Assembly: GCF_042242105.1 (NCBI RefSeq)
Contig: NC_092014.1
Location: forward strand, 7,439,374-7,503,373
Length of the DNA stretch: 64,000 nt
From: Pempheris klunzingeri
Lineage: Eukaryota; Chordata; Actinopteri; Acropomatiformes; Pempheridae
Direction: 5' to 3'
The first letter of the stretch is position 1. Each line of letters starts with the position of its first letter. The position numbers were made by a program, and so were the translations under genes. This document shows positions 33,201-60,698 of this stretch, one piece after another. The notes under the pieces were generated by a model. It worked only from the letters and a program-made list of their open reading frames with translations. It searched no databases and was not told where the DNA came from.

Positions 33201-36200
33201 AAATTAGTCTTTGCTTACCAGTTAAATTGGTTTCGATATTCCAAAGGCTTTTACAGTAATGCTACAAAAGTATGCAGCAAATAGATGATCATGCACCAAC
33301 AGCTGTAAAAATATAAAATGTACATTTCTTTTTACACTGATGTATTCAGTCATGTTTTTGACTCGTCTGACTATCATTTACAACATTTGTCAGTTTCAGG
33401 CCTCCATAGGGAGAGACTATAGGTGGCAGCTTTTTGCGAGGACAAAGGCTGCAAGCAGGAAAACCCACTGAGATTAAATGTGAAAGCAGTTTTCTTTCCA
33501 AGCCAAGCAAATGTTATGGGCATTAAGAGCCTGCATCAGATCTAGCAATCTTGAGTTCCAGATCTTAAAAAATGACCATCAAGGAGTGTGTGAGTGCCCA
33601 TCATTAGCCACTGCAAAGCAGGAAACTAGTTAAATTGGCCGAGTCTAATACGAAGGTGAAGTCTGGAGAGTCAGAGAAGGAAGGAGAAGAAGACAGGTTT
33701 GGTTTCTGAATGGAGCACAGCCTGTAGGAACAACAAGCAGGTAAGAAACCGATGAAACCAAGAAGGGTACAATAGACTGCGGTTAATTTAGTGTGCAAAT
33801 AGCGACGATTCAGTATCGTCTGACTCATACTCCATCGCTGTGGGTACCTTTCTCAGCATGACTATCGCTGGAAGAGCGTGCCAGGCGGCTAGCAACAGCC
33901 GAGCTGGGAGCTACAGGTGTCACAGGGGATGTGGGCAGGCTTGCTGACCCTGGGAGATATTCAGAGTAATGATTCATTAATATATCACAATCCCTCCTAT
34001 GCGAACGTAAGGGGGATCTCTAACTGATGCTTCCTGTGTGTTTTTTTTTTTTTTTTTAAGATGGTGTCTCTCTCCATATTACAGGATGAATGTGTTACTG
34101 AACAAAAGCCTTCTTCACTCAGTGTAAATAAAATGGAAAACAGCCATGGCAACACTGTGGTAAACGGGCCTCGACAGCTCGCCCCTCTATGGGGAGATGT
34201 TTATTTGCATGTGACAAGGGCATGACGATGAAAAGGAAAGGAGGGCTACAACCTGGAGATCAGAGGAAACTCATTAAATTCAATTGAATGCCACCTTTAC
34301 AAATTCAAATGCGCGCCTTTCCAATTTCAGAGATTAAGTGGAGCCCTGGAAATACATGGAGAGAAAGACGGTCTGGAAACACTGCAAAGCAATCGGATAA
34401 TGTAACAAGGTGACAGAGCCTGATACGTCTCTGATGAGCTGCTCCGTCACAAAACTCTGATGAGCGAGGAAAGCGCACGTACACAATACAATGAGAGCAA
34501 CAGTAACAATGGGGAGTGAAAGGTTTTACCTTTGTACGGTCCTGATTCAATGATGCCCTCTGTTGTTGAAGCAAAGTTGCTGGAGGTGATGCAGGAGTCT
34601 TTAAGGTTTAGGGCCCCCGGCCCACTTGGGTAAGAGTCCTATGAAAAAGTAATTCAAACAGGGATTATTTTACAGGTTTAGTGGTTCCTAGCAGACAGGC
34701 AGAAATGACAGGGAACCCTCTGTGTGTGTGTTTGACATTTGGGGTTTGCCAAAACTACAGGCCTAACCTGTTCACCAGTGTGAAAGTGATCCACTCACAA
34801 AAAGGTAAGATTTAAAAAAAATTTGGATTTAGATCAACTTCACAATAATTGATTGTCATCTGCAGAGCATCAATAAACACCACTGTGTAAGATATCAAGG
34901 TTTCCTGTGAGCTTCTCTGAGTCTGAGCTACCCAACTCCATGGATTTCCTTCACAGTGAGATGAAGCCACACTTTGGACCATTTCTTGATCTCCGCCATC
35001 ACTCTTTTTTGTTTGACATCATTGTTTTGTGCAACTGTCAGAAAAACATGCTGACATCGATAGAGGGAATTGATAAGAAAGAAGATATATGATTCAGACA
35101 AATTGGACTATTTGGAACCTGAACTTATTCTGGATTCCCATTCTTAACCACGAGGTCGCCATCAAAATGACCTTCTCACCATGACTGACTGAATACATCA
35201 CTGCTACACAGAGCGAAACATATATTGCAGGGCTGCGACAAGTAATTGAATTTCACTTTAATTGGTCGACAAAAAAATCTGCAACTACTTTCATAGTCGA
35301 TTCATTGTTTCAGTTTATTCTCAAGCAAAAATGCCAAAGATCAGCTGGTTCCAGTTTCTCACATGTGAAGTTGCGTTTCTGCCATATTTTAATCCAGGAT
35401 GGAGTTTTTATTGTTTTATGGTTATCCAATGTGACGAAAGATATTATACTTCATGTGTCAGTGAAAGACACATTATAACAATGTCGTTAATGTTAATGTC
35501 GTTAAGGAGACCATCTTTCAACTGAAGGACTTTGAAAACCTATTCAAAATTTTGTTTGGGAAGCAAGTAGACACACTTTGAGACAAATACAGTTTTGACA
35601 GTCTCAAAAGGCTCCGATCAAGCCCTTACCCTCTGGAATACTGTCTCTGGGCTCTGATCCAGGTCTCCATTGTTGGTGACTGGGATCTCAGCGGCTGTGC
35701 TTCTATGGGACTCCTCGGCCATTGTGCTGTCCTGTGATGAGGAGGGTGCAATAAAGCAAGTTATTCTTTAAAGTTTTCCAAGCAACTTTAAAGAGAGAGA
35801 CCTCCATTAAGAAAAAAAGGACTCAGGATCCACCGGTGGGACACAATAGCTGTGGGCTGCCATCTTGTGGACACAGAAATAGTGAAAATTATCGGCCTGA
35901 GCCAGGGTTCAACACTGATAATAATACTTGCACTGTAGAATCATATAGTGATATCGTTCTATCAGGGTGAACAACACTGGTGATTACAATGTGAAAGCAT
36001 TGAAAATACGATCCACTGAACACTATTTTGAATATTTTAGCTTAAAATACCTTAAACATATTGTGACACACACTGTATGGATGAAAAAAAATATGGTGAT
36101 GACACTGACTTTTCAGACAGAAAACTTTTGCACAATACACAGTTTCTTTCACTGATTTCCAGGACAGGATGGAGAGGTTGGCAAACACTATGTCAGTTAC

Positions 36201-39200
36201 ATTGCAGCATTACAGCATTCACCAGGATACCAGGAAGTTATTCTGCAACAACTAGCATCTAATTACAACACTCCCATTTAACAACACTGTTTCTGTTTGA
36301 TTCCCAAACACAGGATGGAAAATGTTACCAAGAGCAATAAATCATCTTCACCCTTTATAGACATTCATTGGTGGAGTATTTTAAACACAGTATCTTGTAC
36401 TTTGTGTGTCATTGGTTTGGTGCATTAAGGCCTCCATCCATGAAGCTAAAAGTAAATGAAGCAGTTATCTCTGACATCAGTAGCAGTGCTTTAGACAGAC
36501 ACTACTAGGTTCTTTATAGCCATGTGCATGCCAGCGTTTCCTAGCAAATACAAGGCCTTATGTTTTACAGTGACATTACTTATTTCAGCCCACATTAAAC
36601 TCTGTACGTCATGTTTGTGGTCTAACTCAGAAAATCTTGTTATGCAGGAATATGCATGGAACAACATTCTCCCCAGCCTTGAATATAGTTAAAAACCACG
36701 TGGAAGCACCTGTTAAAACCTTGAGGAGAGACCGTAATTTATACGTTTTCATAATCGTGTCTGTGGATTAAAATGACACAGTGACACACTGGCTTGCTTA
36801 GCTGCACATTCACATGTTGGATTGTAGCAAGCCAGAGGGTGGAGACAACAATTTGTGGCAACAACTGTTTTGTCTAAACTGCAATAAACTGGCTGCCTAT
36901 AGTTGCAGGCTGAACATACAGTTGTACTATTTTTAGTTTTTTGTGGCCTAATCACTGTGGGGGTCAAAGGACACTGACCTAACTGCTTTGAAACTTGGCA
37001 TGTGAGCTTTGTGAGGTCTATCAGCATAAATCTGGTTAATGTTTATTAGTGACACAGCTGGCAAAGGTGGTACCACTGAAAAAATGGATTACAATAAATA
37101 AATCTGAATTTGCATCTTTGAAAAAGATCCTTCGACTATATGTGGACCTTGGCCTGTGTCTAAATAATGCAAATAGCTACCAGATCACTTGGTAATAAGA
37201 GCTGGGTCTGGTCAAAACAGACCGACTGGTTTAACTGTGGTAGCACAAAAGGGAGTTTAAATCATGGGTTTATATCAGAAACTCGCTCCAGCACTGAGTA
37301 AATATATTTGGTTCTGGTTCAGAATGATGTTAATACACTGAAGGAAGCACACACAAAAAAGATGATTAAAAGATAAAATGTGCAAATGATTCAATCTCCT
37401 TCTCAAAACTAGTTTAACACAAGTCTCAATCAAGATAATAAAAAGGTGGGCAAACTATTGCAAATACATCAAGATTTAGTCTTCCCCTTTGTTCTCATTG
37501 TGTCATCTGATACTGTGAATGTGTTAAGAAAGGGTTAACACTGGTCTCAGTGAAGAATGCTTTATGTCAAGAAGTTGGAGTGTTAAGGTATTTGGCTCTC
37601 TGGAAGACAAAACATCTTTTTTTTTTTTTTTTTTTTTAAAGCTAGAGCCTGTAATCACAGATTTCTGATATGCTCAACCAGAACATAGGAAAGAGACCAA
37701 CGTGAAGCCCCATAAAATGATGTTATGTTGGCATGCATTACAAAGACTTTACTCTGAGTGCTGTGTCATGTGACAGGCACATTAATTCTTTAAGGCCATA
37801 TGATGCCTGAATGCAGGCCGGCAGCACAGACATGCACTGCTGAGCTTGTCTAACCACCTTGTGCAGATAGGGCAGACAGGCTCCTGTCTGGCTGTTCTCT
37901 CTGACATCAAGTTTAAACAGGGTGTCTGGCAGAGGCACGACTCTGATTACATTCCAAATAAAGACAGATTATAACAAAATTTGCTGACGATAAGTATTTG
38001 CATGTTGTTTTTTGGGGGGGGTTTAGATTGTGTCTTTATTATCCTCATTTAAGATCAAGAGTCCCCTTATATTTAAAAACCTAATGGGACTGATTCAGTC
38101 ATAAATCCAGAGACAATCAGGGGTCTCAGAGCACCACCAAATGCAAACATTTCTGCAAGGATGCTTGCTAATAATGTCAGCCTACTGGAGCACTGAGAGA
38201 AGCAAAGTGGCCGCAAAATTAATCAGGCATATGAAGGGGCAAGGTATGGCATGTCATCGTGTGCGATTCCCTACAGCTCAGTATCCTAGATACAAGCTAG
38301 CATGACGTGGCAGGGAGGGATAACAACAATGAGCTAATTGTCCAATTAGAGTGCGTCAGCTGAAGAGGAAAGAATCACGTCCTGCCTCTCAAACAATGGA
38401 AGAACGTGACACAACCCTGTTGCACAATGTCAGGTTTAAGCTGCAAAAACAGATTGGAAAGTTTATCTTAAGGTAAATCCTGAAAACGGATAACAGCCGC
38501 GGTGCATTTAGGGCTACTAAATGAAGAGGGTTTAGAAAAGACACAGAAGAGTTTAGATTTTTTTTGAGTGTTTAGGAGTAGTGCATTCCAGGAAGAAATG
38601 TGGGACAGCCTGAGAGAATGTAGTCAGGAGTCCAAATCCATTGAACTTATCCAGCCATGTGACTGACAGCATGTAGAGAGCTCTACGCACAAATAGGGAA
38701 GCACTGTGTAGAACTGCTATTATTTACACATAATTTACATGTTCACTTACACACAGAGTCAGTGTCCAATAGTAGAAGGCAAAAATGAGAAGTGTATACT
38801 TACTGGCTTGACTTATTATACTCACATACATTGCATAGTAATAAACAGCAAAGATACATCCTTCTCAACAATCACTTTGAGATAAGCCGGCATTGATATA
38901 AAGCAGAGAAAGTGTCTGAAGCCATGATCAATCCCAAACACATAAGGCACCTCACAGAGCAACACACAAGTAAGAAAAAGAAAGACACTAACTGCACCAT
39001 CAACACAGCGACACCTACACCAGCTAGATATCACAAAAGCCTGCAGCAAAGCAGAGTGACATCTGAAACACATCTATACTGTCATAAAAGGGAGAATCAA
39101 TCACTTTACAGCTATAACTCAGGTTCATGTTGTTGATTATATCAGATAAAGCTTCACATCTAAATTTAATCTAACAATAAGTTGATTGGAGAGGAAAGAG

Positions 39201-39659
39201 ACCACCACCATCACAGCAAATAAAGATTAAAACAGCAACGTGAACAAGAGCACGGTAGGGAAGTGCTAGAAGAGGCTGATTGTCCAAAGTGAAGGTAAAT
39301 ATCACCTTTATTTCATCGTGAGAATCTCCACCTTCCTTTGGTGTTTCAGCTGTTTCAACATGATGATTTGTCTCGTGGGCCCCCTTGTCTACACTGTCAG
39401 ACATGTGTGCAGCATCACTGTCACAGCGTGTCACCACACTCTCACTCCGAACGCCCTCATCCTCGTCACCATTTTCTTCAGCACTGTCAATATCAATGTC
39501 GTACAGCTCTTCATCTCTGTCATCTCTACTGTCGTCTACACTCTCCTGTTTCACATCCTCACTCAAACTCTCCTCTGCTTTGTCAGCCTCCTCACAATCC
39601 ATCTGAGGGTCCTCGGCTGAGGTCTTCCCCGATTCAGCCTCAAGACTAACTTCAGACAT
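30129..39659 (-). CDS. arfip1: arfip1: arfaptin-1, Arf/Arl/Rac-binding BAR-domain protein
   Basis: Canonical form: ATG at 35722, exons 35722-35630, 34638-34530, 33949-33848, 32591-32479, 32149-31928, 31438-31281, 30557-30383, 30284-30129; about 375 residues (human 373). All junctions are GT-AG and in phase. A short variable N-terminus is followed by the membrane-binding amphipathic helix ([13 protein letters not shown], about 121-133), then the arfaptin-homology/BAR domain (about 136-370) with [19 protein letters not shown] and [12 protein letters not shown], and a tail ending SWLEEH. Family role: dimeric curved scaffold bound to GTP-loaded Arl1/Arf and PI4P at the trans-Golgi, shaping secretory-granule carriers. 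The protein kinase D site is kept (LVRKWS, Ser about 134). The span given includes an extra upstream coding exon (39659-39306) that would lengthen the protein to about 496 residues. arfip1 rather than arfip2 is chosen from NPAMEKL, NLGPRD and the neighbouring fhdc1. Confidence 0.96.
30383..30557 (-). CDS. arfip1: arfip1 coding exon, BAR helix 2-3
   Basis: 175 bp, [20 protein letters not shown] through [12 protein letters not shown]. Acceptor CACTTCTAG, donor AAG|GTGGGC. Confidence 0.95.
31281..31438 (-). CDS. arfip1: arfip1 coding exon, BAR helix 2
   Basis: 158 bp, [20 protein letters not shown] through NIKQYEIA and a split Arg. Acceptor TTCTTTTAG, donor CAAG|GTAGGT. Confidence 0.95.
31928..32149 (-). 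CDS. arfip1: arfip1 coding exon, BAR helix 1
   Basis: 222 bp (74 codons), from [20 protein letters not shown] to LKSPELH. Acceptor CCCTGCAG, donor CAT|GTGAGT. Confidence 0.95.
32479..32591 (-). CDS. arfip1: arfip1 coding exon with amphipathic helix
   Basis: 113 bp, codes [20 protein letters not shown]: the curvature-sensing helix and the conserved kinase D serine. Acceptor CTGTCCAG, donor AAA|GTAATC. Confidence 0.94.
32592..33847. other. arfip1 intron, nothing recognisable
   Basis: A 1.26 kb intron, AT-rich. No repeat or exon that I can support. Confidence 0.5.
33848..33949 (-). CDS. arfip1: arfip1 coding exon, [20 protein letters not shown]...
   Basis: 102 bp, Ser/Pro/Ala-rich linker ending [20 protein letters not shown] fits a protein kinase D-type LxRxxS pattern. 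Acceptor TCTCCCAG, donor AAAG|GTACCC. Confidence 0.9.
34530..34638 (-). CDS. arfip1: arfip1 coding exon, [12 protein letters not shown]...
   Basis: 109 bp; matches the human segment that is known to be absent from a shorter isoform. Acceptor TTTTTCATAG, donor AAAG|GTAAAA. Skipping would shift frame unless the next exon is also skipped (109+102 bp is not a multiple of three). Confidence 0.9.
35228..35420. repeat. Teleost interspersed repeat ('ggctgcgac...aaaaatgccaaa')
   Basis: GGGCTGCGACAAGTAATTGA, CATAGTCGATTCATTGTTTC and CAAGCAAAAATGCCAAAGAT follow the order of a very common fish repeat with an alternating TTAATCGATTA theme. Family name not known to me. In the arfip1 intron before coding exon DSYPSG. 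Confidence 0.5.
35630..35731 (-). CDS. arfip1: arfip1 coding exon with the canonical start (ATG 35722)
   Basis: Starts [20 protein letters not shown], close to the mammalian N-terminus. Acceptor ATCACAG (exon from 35731), donor CAGAGG|GTAAGG. The nine bases before ATG are UTR or DST codons depending on the upstream exon used. Confidence 0.93.
35732..39305. other. arfip1 intron between the acidic exon and the canonical first exon
   Basis: A 3.6 kb intron with a T tract near 37,618. The ORFs at 36,749-37,027 and 37,738-37,938 (minus) lack plausible splice sites in phase and domain similarity. Nothing else seen. Confidence 0.45.
39306..39659 (-). CDS. arfip1: arfip1 alternative N-terminal exon: 118-residue acidic extension
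   Basis: The exon begins at 39661, after acceptor TTTTCAG, two bases before ATG ([19 protein letters not shown]). It runs open for 118 codons to DEIK with donor AAG|GTGATA. It ends in phase 0, and the next acceptor (35,732) gives AAG|GAC AGC ACA ATG GCC, so it joins the canonical start in frame with DST between. About a third of residues are D or E (e.g. [17 protein letters not shown]) and it is rich in Ser. I know no domain in it. It could be a coding exon of a long isoform, or partly 5' UTR if transcripts start inside. Confidence 0.65.
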
Positions 39660-40087
39660 ACCTGAAAACAGACAGATAGGAGGGCATGAATAGGTCCTAC
39701 CAAGCTGGCTGACTGTTTGTAGTGCACTAATACAGTATAATGCAGGAATGTGCTACGAACCTACCTCCAGTTTGTTCCAGTGTGGGAATATATCATCTTT
39801 ACATTCAAGTCATATTATATCAACTCTAACTACAACCCTGAAGGTTATTTAATTGCACGTATTGCTGTTTCAAGAGTATTTCCAGAATTGTCAAGGATGA
39901 AAAAAATATTCCATCAATACTTTAGCTCTAATCGTTAAGACCACAGCTGGGAATTACACATTTCCTTGCTCATTTTTAACAACAAGAAAGATATGAACGC
40001 ATAGTAGTGAATGAAATCAATGAACATTTATTTATACATTTTATTTTTTAAGTTAATTATTCATTTATAAAGACATTTATTAGTGAT

Positions 40088-40132
<45 letters not shown>
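40088..40132. repeat. (AT)n(AC)n compound microsatellite
   Basis: About nine AT units followed by about twelve AC units, in the arfip1 5' intron. Confidence 0.95.
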
Positions 40133-40740
40133 TTTAGATATTGTATTTATGCTGTGTGCATTATTCATGCCTAAGAAACATAGACGTATCCATACAGTAC
40201 ACACACACACCCATCTATAAAGCTGTGATACACATGTCCACACAAACATATATAACAAATTTAATTTTGGTTTGATTTCAGATCATGTCCAACAAATCTA
40301 GCAAAGAGATCAGATCCTTTCCTGCTACCACCTCTGAGTGGGTTTAGCACTTTGCAAAGACTTGTTTTAGCATGAGTTTCCATTTCACAAATGTACTTGA
40401 CCGGTCCCGTGTGCTGCATCTTATGATCTCAAGAACCACTACAGCAATCCTTCTCTTGGATATAGATGGACAGATGTGAGCTTTCTACTGGCGAGTCAAT
40501 GTTAAAATGTGCATTTCCTGGGGTTTCCGGCTTCCCGTAGGAAAATATGATCCATTTCTATCATGATTACTCACTTTTATTTGGTTTTATATTTGCATTC
40601 ATCTACATGGGGAGACGACGTGGATGCTGCTAGTTATACACTTGACAGTCACACATTACAGCTGTCATCTTCAGTGCTCTGTCACACCGGAACTGGCCCC
40701 TTACGTTTGGCAAGGTTAGGTAAATTACCTGTTGCAGCAC

Positions 40741-40752
40741 AGTCACGTGACT
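40741..40752. promoter_or_regulatory. Perfect palindromic E-box AGTCACGTGACT
   Basis: A 12-base perfect palindrome centred on CACGTG, of the USF/MiT-TFE (CLEAR-like) type, about 390 bases downstream of the arfip1 5' exon donor and about 1.1 kb upstream of fam193a. Binding is inferred from motif only. Confidence 0.3.
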
Positions 40753-41128
40753 AGCCAGGGAGCCAAACTGGGTGCTAAAACACTTTTTAATGCTAGTCAC
40801 GACACCTCACGTAATGTAACTGTAAGCCTTATAAATACGCGGAAATTGTGGAGCCGGAAAGCAAGGATTAAGCAAACCTTTCCGTGGGTTTATCTCCCAG
40901 CCGTTCAGCGTTTAGCTGCCCACTAATTTGGGTTGAATATATCACAGCCGTTGACGTGTTGCTAGCTAACGTTAACGTAGCTAAACAGAAGATAACGCAG
41001 TTAGCAAAGTTATGAAAAACTTCAATAAAATCACTTTAAATGGACAAGGTTATCTCACTTTTCATTATCTCATATGATACTCAGTGCCATAAGCGAGTAG
41101 CAATGATGAAAACTTTAGTTAACATTAC

Positions 41129-41230
41129 CTGTCTGCGGCCGTGGCTAACTATTTAGCTGTGAACTGTTAGCCGTTGTAGTAGTTCACTGAAATCCTTGAC
41201 GCCGTGCCGCACTGGGCGTGTTTTTCTGAA
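41129..41230 (-). other. arfip1: Probable arfip1 5' UTR exon end
   Basis: On the minus strand GGCCGCAGACAG|GTAATG is a good donor at 41,128, within a GC-richer patch facing fam193a. It could splice to 39,661 or straight to 35,731. The upstream limit of the exon is unknown (somewhere before 41,700). Confidence 0.5.
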
Positions 41231-41882
41231 AGGCAGTGCGCCTATTGTTAATGGAAACGTTGCATAGATATACTACCAATTTATCACCGCTGGTCCTTGA
41301 CTCTTCCTCGGCCACACCAGACTTGCTGTTTGAATCCCGGAAAGAAAGATCCACTTTGCGGGCCGTCGGCTGTCATCAGCAGCGGACCGCATCATTTGCT
41401 GCATGCGCTCTCCCCCTGCTGTTAAGACATGCTGCTTGCACTTTGTGTGCAAGCTGCGTTCATTCAATATTTCTAAGTGGATAAATCTGTGGTTGAAATA
41501 GGACAATCGGGGGAGCTGCTCAAACCTTCGTAGTTAATGTTTATCTCAACTGCAACCGCAGCTTTCTCCCTGTCGAGTTGGAATGCGACTGACAGTAACT
41601 GGCTACGGTGTGACGAAAAGAACTCAATTTCCCAGAAGCCCCGATGTAGGCGACGCAGAGTTACGTTGAAACGCAAGCTGAAGCCTGGTTGAGGCAGTCC
41701 AGCTAGAGGCCATATTGGAATCTATGAAGTCGGCTTGCACTTTGATGGGACTGAGTGTCTGTCGTTTTGGGAGTCTCTAAATCGCTATCCCGGATATATA
41801 CCCGAGTGATTGCTTGCGGCATTCCACTTGAGACCCTGCCAAGTGTGGACGGCAAGTTGTCTCGCTTCTTTCGTGGAAAAAA
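41130..41882. promoter_or_regulatory. Likely bidirectional promoter of arfip1 (-) and fam193a (+)
   Basis: About 750 bases between divergent first exons, richer in CpG than the flanks. AACTCAATTTCCCAGAAGCC (41,621-41,640) resembles the ZNF143/SBS element (ACTACAATTCCCAGMATGC type) often found in divergent promoters. No TATA box in a convincing place. Confidence 0.55.
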
Positions 41883-59072
<17,190 letters not shown>

Positions 59073-59570
59073 GGGCGTTAGTGAGTGACTGTCAGGACGC
59101 AATCAGTACCTTAATGGCTATACCACCCACACGGCCCCCGCCCCCCCACCCATCCCTTTACCTCCACCCAGCTGTTGTCCACCCAGAACTTCTCTCCTGC
59201 TGTGCCCAAATCACACCCACGCTGCCTTGCTTTGTTCTTGTCGCTGTGTGGTTCCAACACAGACCCATCTGAACTGATCCACCTGCAGAACTAAAACAAA
59301 AATGAAATGAAACGACACAAAAAGAATCACAAAATGCTACTTTACATCTGATTAATTTTCCTTGCGTGCTTGTGTGCTTTTAGTCTGAGTTGGGCATTTC
59401 TCTTGACTGAAAAAGCCATGGTCTGAAATTATTTTCTTATACTGGCTTATCTGTAGTCAAAAGATGCTTACTATGTCTGGATGGTTTCCTTCCAAAAAAA
59501 AAAAAAGAGACAAAGGAAACTACAAAAAATGAGAAATGTAATGAATTAAAAGCTGTATTTGAGATATTGT
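59073..59570 (+). other. fam193a: fam193a 3' UTR (proximal form)
   Basis: Runs from the TGA to shortly after ATTAAA at 59,545-59,550. Longer forms cannot be excluded. Confidence 0.5.
59545..59550 (+). terminator. fam193a: Candidate fam193a poly(A) signal (ATTAAA)
   Basis: The common variant hexamer, about 475 bases past the stop, followed by a T/G-rich stretch (GTATTTGAGATATTGTGG). Confidence 0.45.
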
Positions 59571-60093
59571 GGCTTACTTATCCCATCGTTTCCGGTTCCT
59601 AGCACGGCATCTCATCCACATGATTGACAAGGGAATGGGCTTGGTCAGCTGGTCTCCACTCCCCACCCGCCCCCACCACCACCTCCTCCTCCACCCGATT
59701 TCACAGAAAGGAGGAAAGCGTAATACTTGACAATGTTCTTTTTTGGTTTTTAAGTACTGTTTAACAAACTGTTGAGTAAAAGTGTACCAGTTACAGTTTT
59801 TGTTTTTCTTTTTGACCTGTAGCCAGCTTGTATCAGAATACTTTCAGAATGAAATTGAAAAAGAACAATACTCACACTATCAATCTGTTATAGAGTGTAT
59901 ATTGTATTAACACTGAAGCCAAACTGGCTACTTTTAACATATTGTTAAGTAATATTAAATCTTGTCTTTCTTTTTTGAAAGATGGAATACAGTAGTATGG
60001 CAGGATTATGTGTCTTGTGTCAAATCTTATTTCCTTCACGCAGTAGAAATTGCCATTAAAGGACATGGACACTTAAAACTACACACATACATG

Positions 60094-60698
60094 TAAAGAA
60101 ATAATTGTACATTTTGGGACATAACCTTATTTGCTTATTCTCCCAAAATAGTTCGATAAGAGGATTGATACCAGTCACATCTGTCCTTTTGAATATATGC
60201 TAACAACTGGTACCCAGTTAACTTAGCTTGGCACAAAGACTGGAAATACAAAATCAGCTCTGTTCAACAGTCACAAAATACGCCTACCAGCGCCACCAAA
60301 GCTCACTAATGAACATGTTCAATCTCGTTTGTTTAATCCCTTAATTTCCATATAAAACCAACAATTTGCTGGTAACTAATGTTCATGTGCTGGATTATTT
60401 GTTGGCCAGGACGTTAACATCTTAGTATCTCTCCTGGTCACCAAGCAGCCATTTAGAGCCAGGGAATAATCTGGCACATTAACCTCTTTATGTGGATTAA
60501 ACAACATATAGCGTGTTGATAAGTGAGTTTTCTAAGTGCTGGTAGGTAGATTTAGGTACAGTTGGGCAGAGCTGTGACAACAATTTCCCCCTTAACCCAG
60601 TCTTTGTGCTAGCTAAGCTAACCAGAAACAAACATGAGAACGGTATCAAAGTTTGTGAGTAACTCAGTAAAAAAGGTAATTTCCCAAAATGTTGAACT
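60094..60698. repeat. Palindromic MITE-like repeat (TTAGCTTAG family), copy 3, about 600 bp
   Basis: Left arm ACATTTTGGGACATAACCTT ... GATTGATACC is inverted at the right as GGTATCAAAG ... GGTAATTTCCCAAAATGTTG. Inner words AGTTAACTTAGCTTGGCACAAAG and TTTGTGCTAGCTAAGCTAAC are also inverted. It is the longest and best preserved of the three copies, with a non-palindromic middle of about 350 bases and no ORF. Confidence 0.7.

Noticed and set aside
36749..37027. 92-residue Cys-rich minus-strand ORF in an arfip1 intron
   Set aside because: Cysteines are irregular; looks like part of an unnamed repeat; no in-phase splice sites joining it to arfip1.
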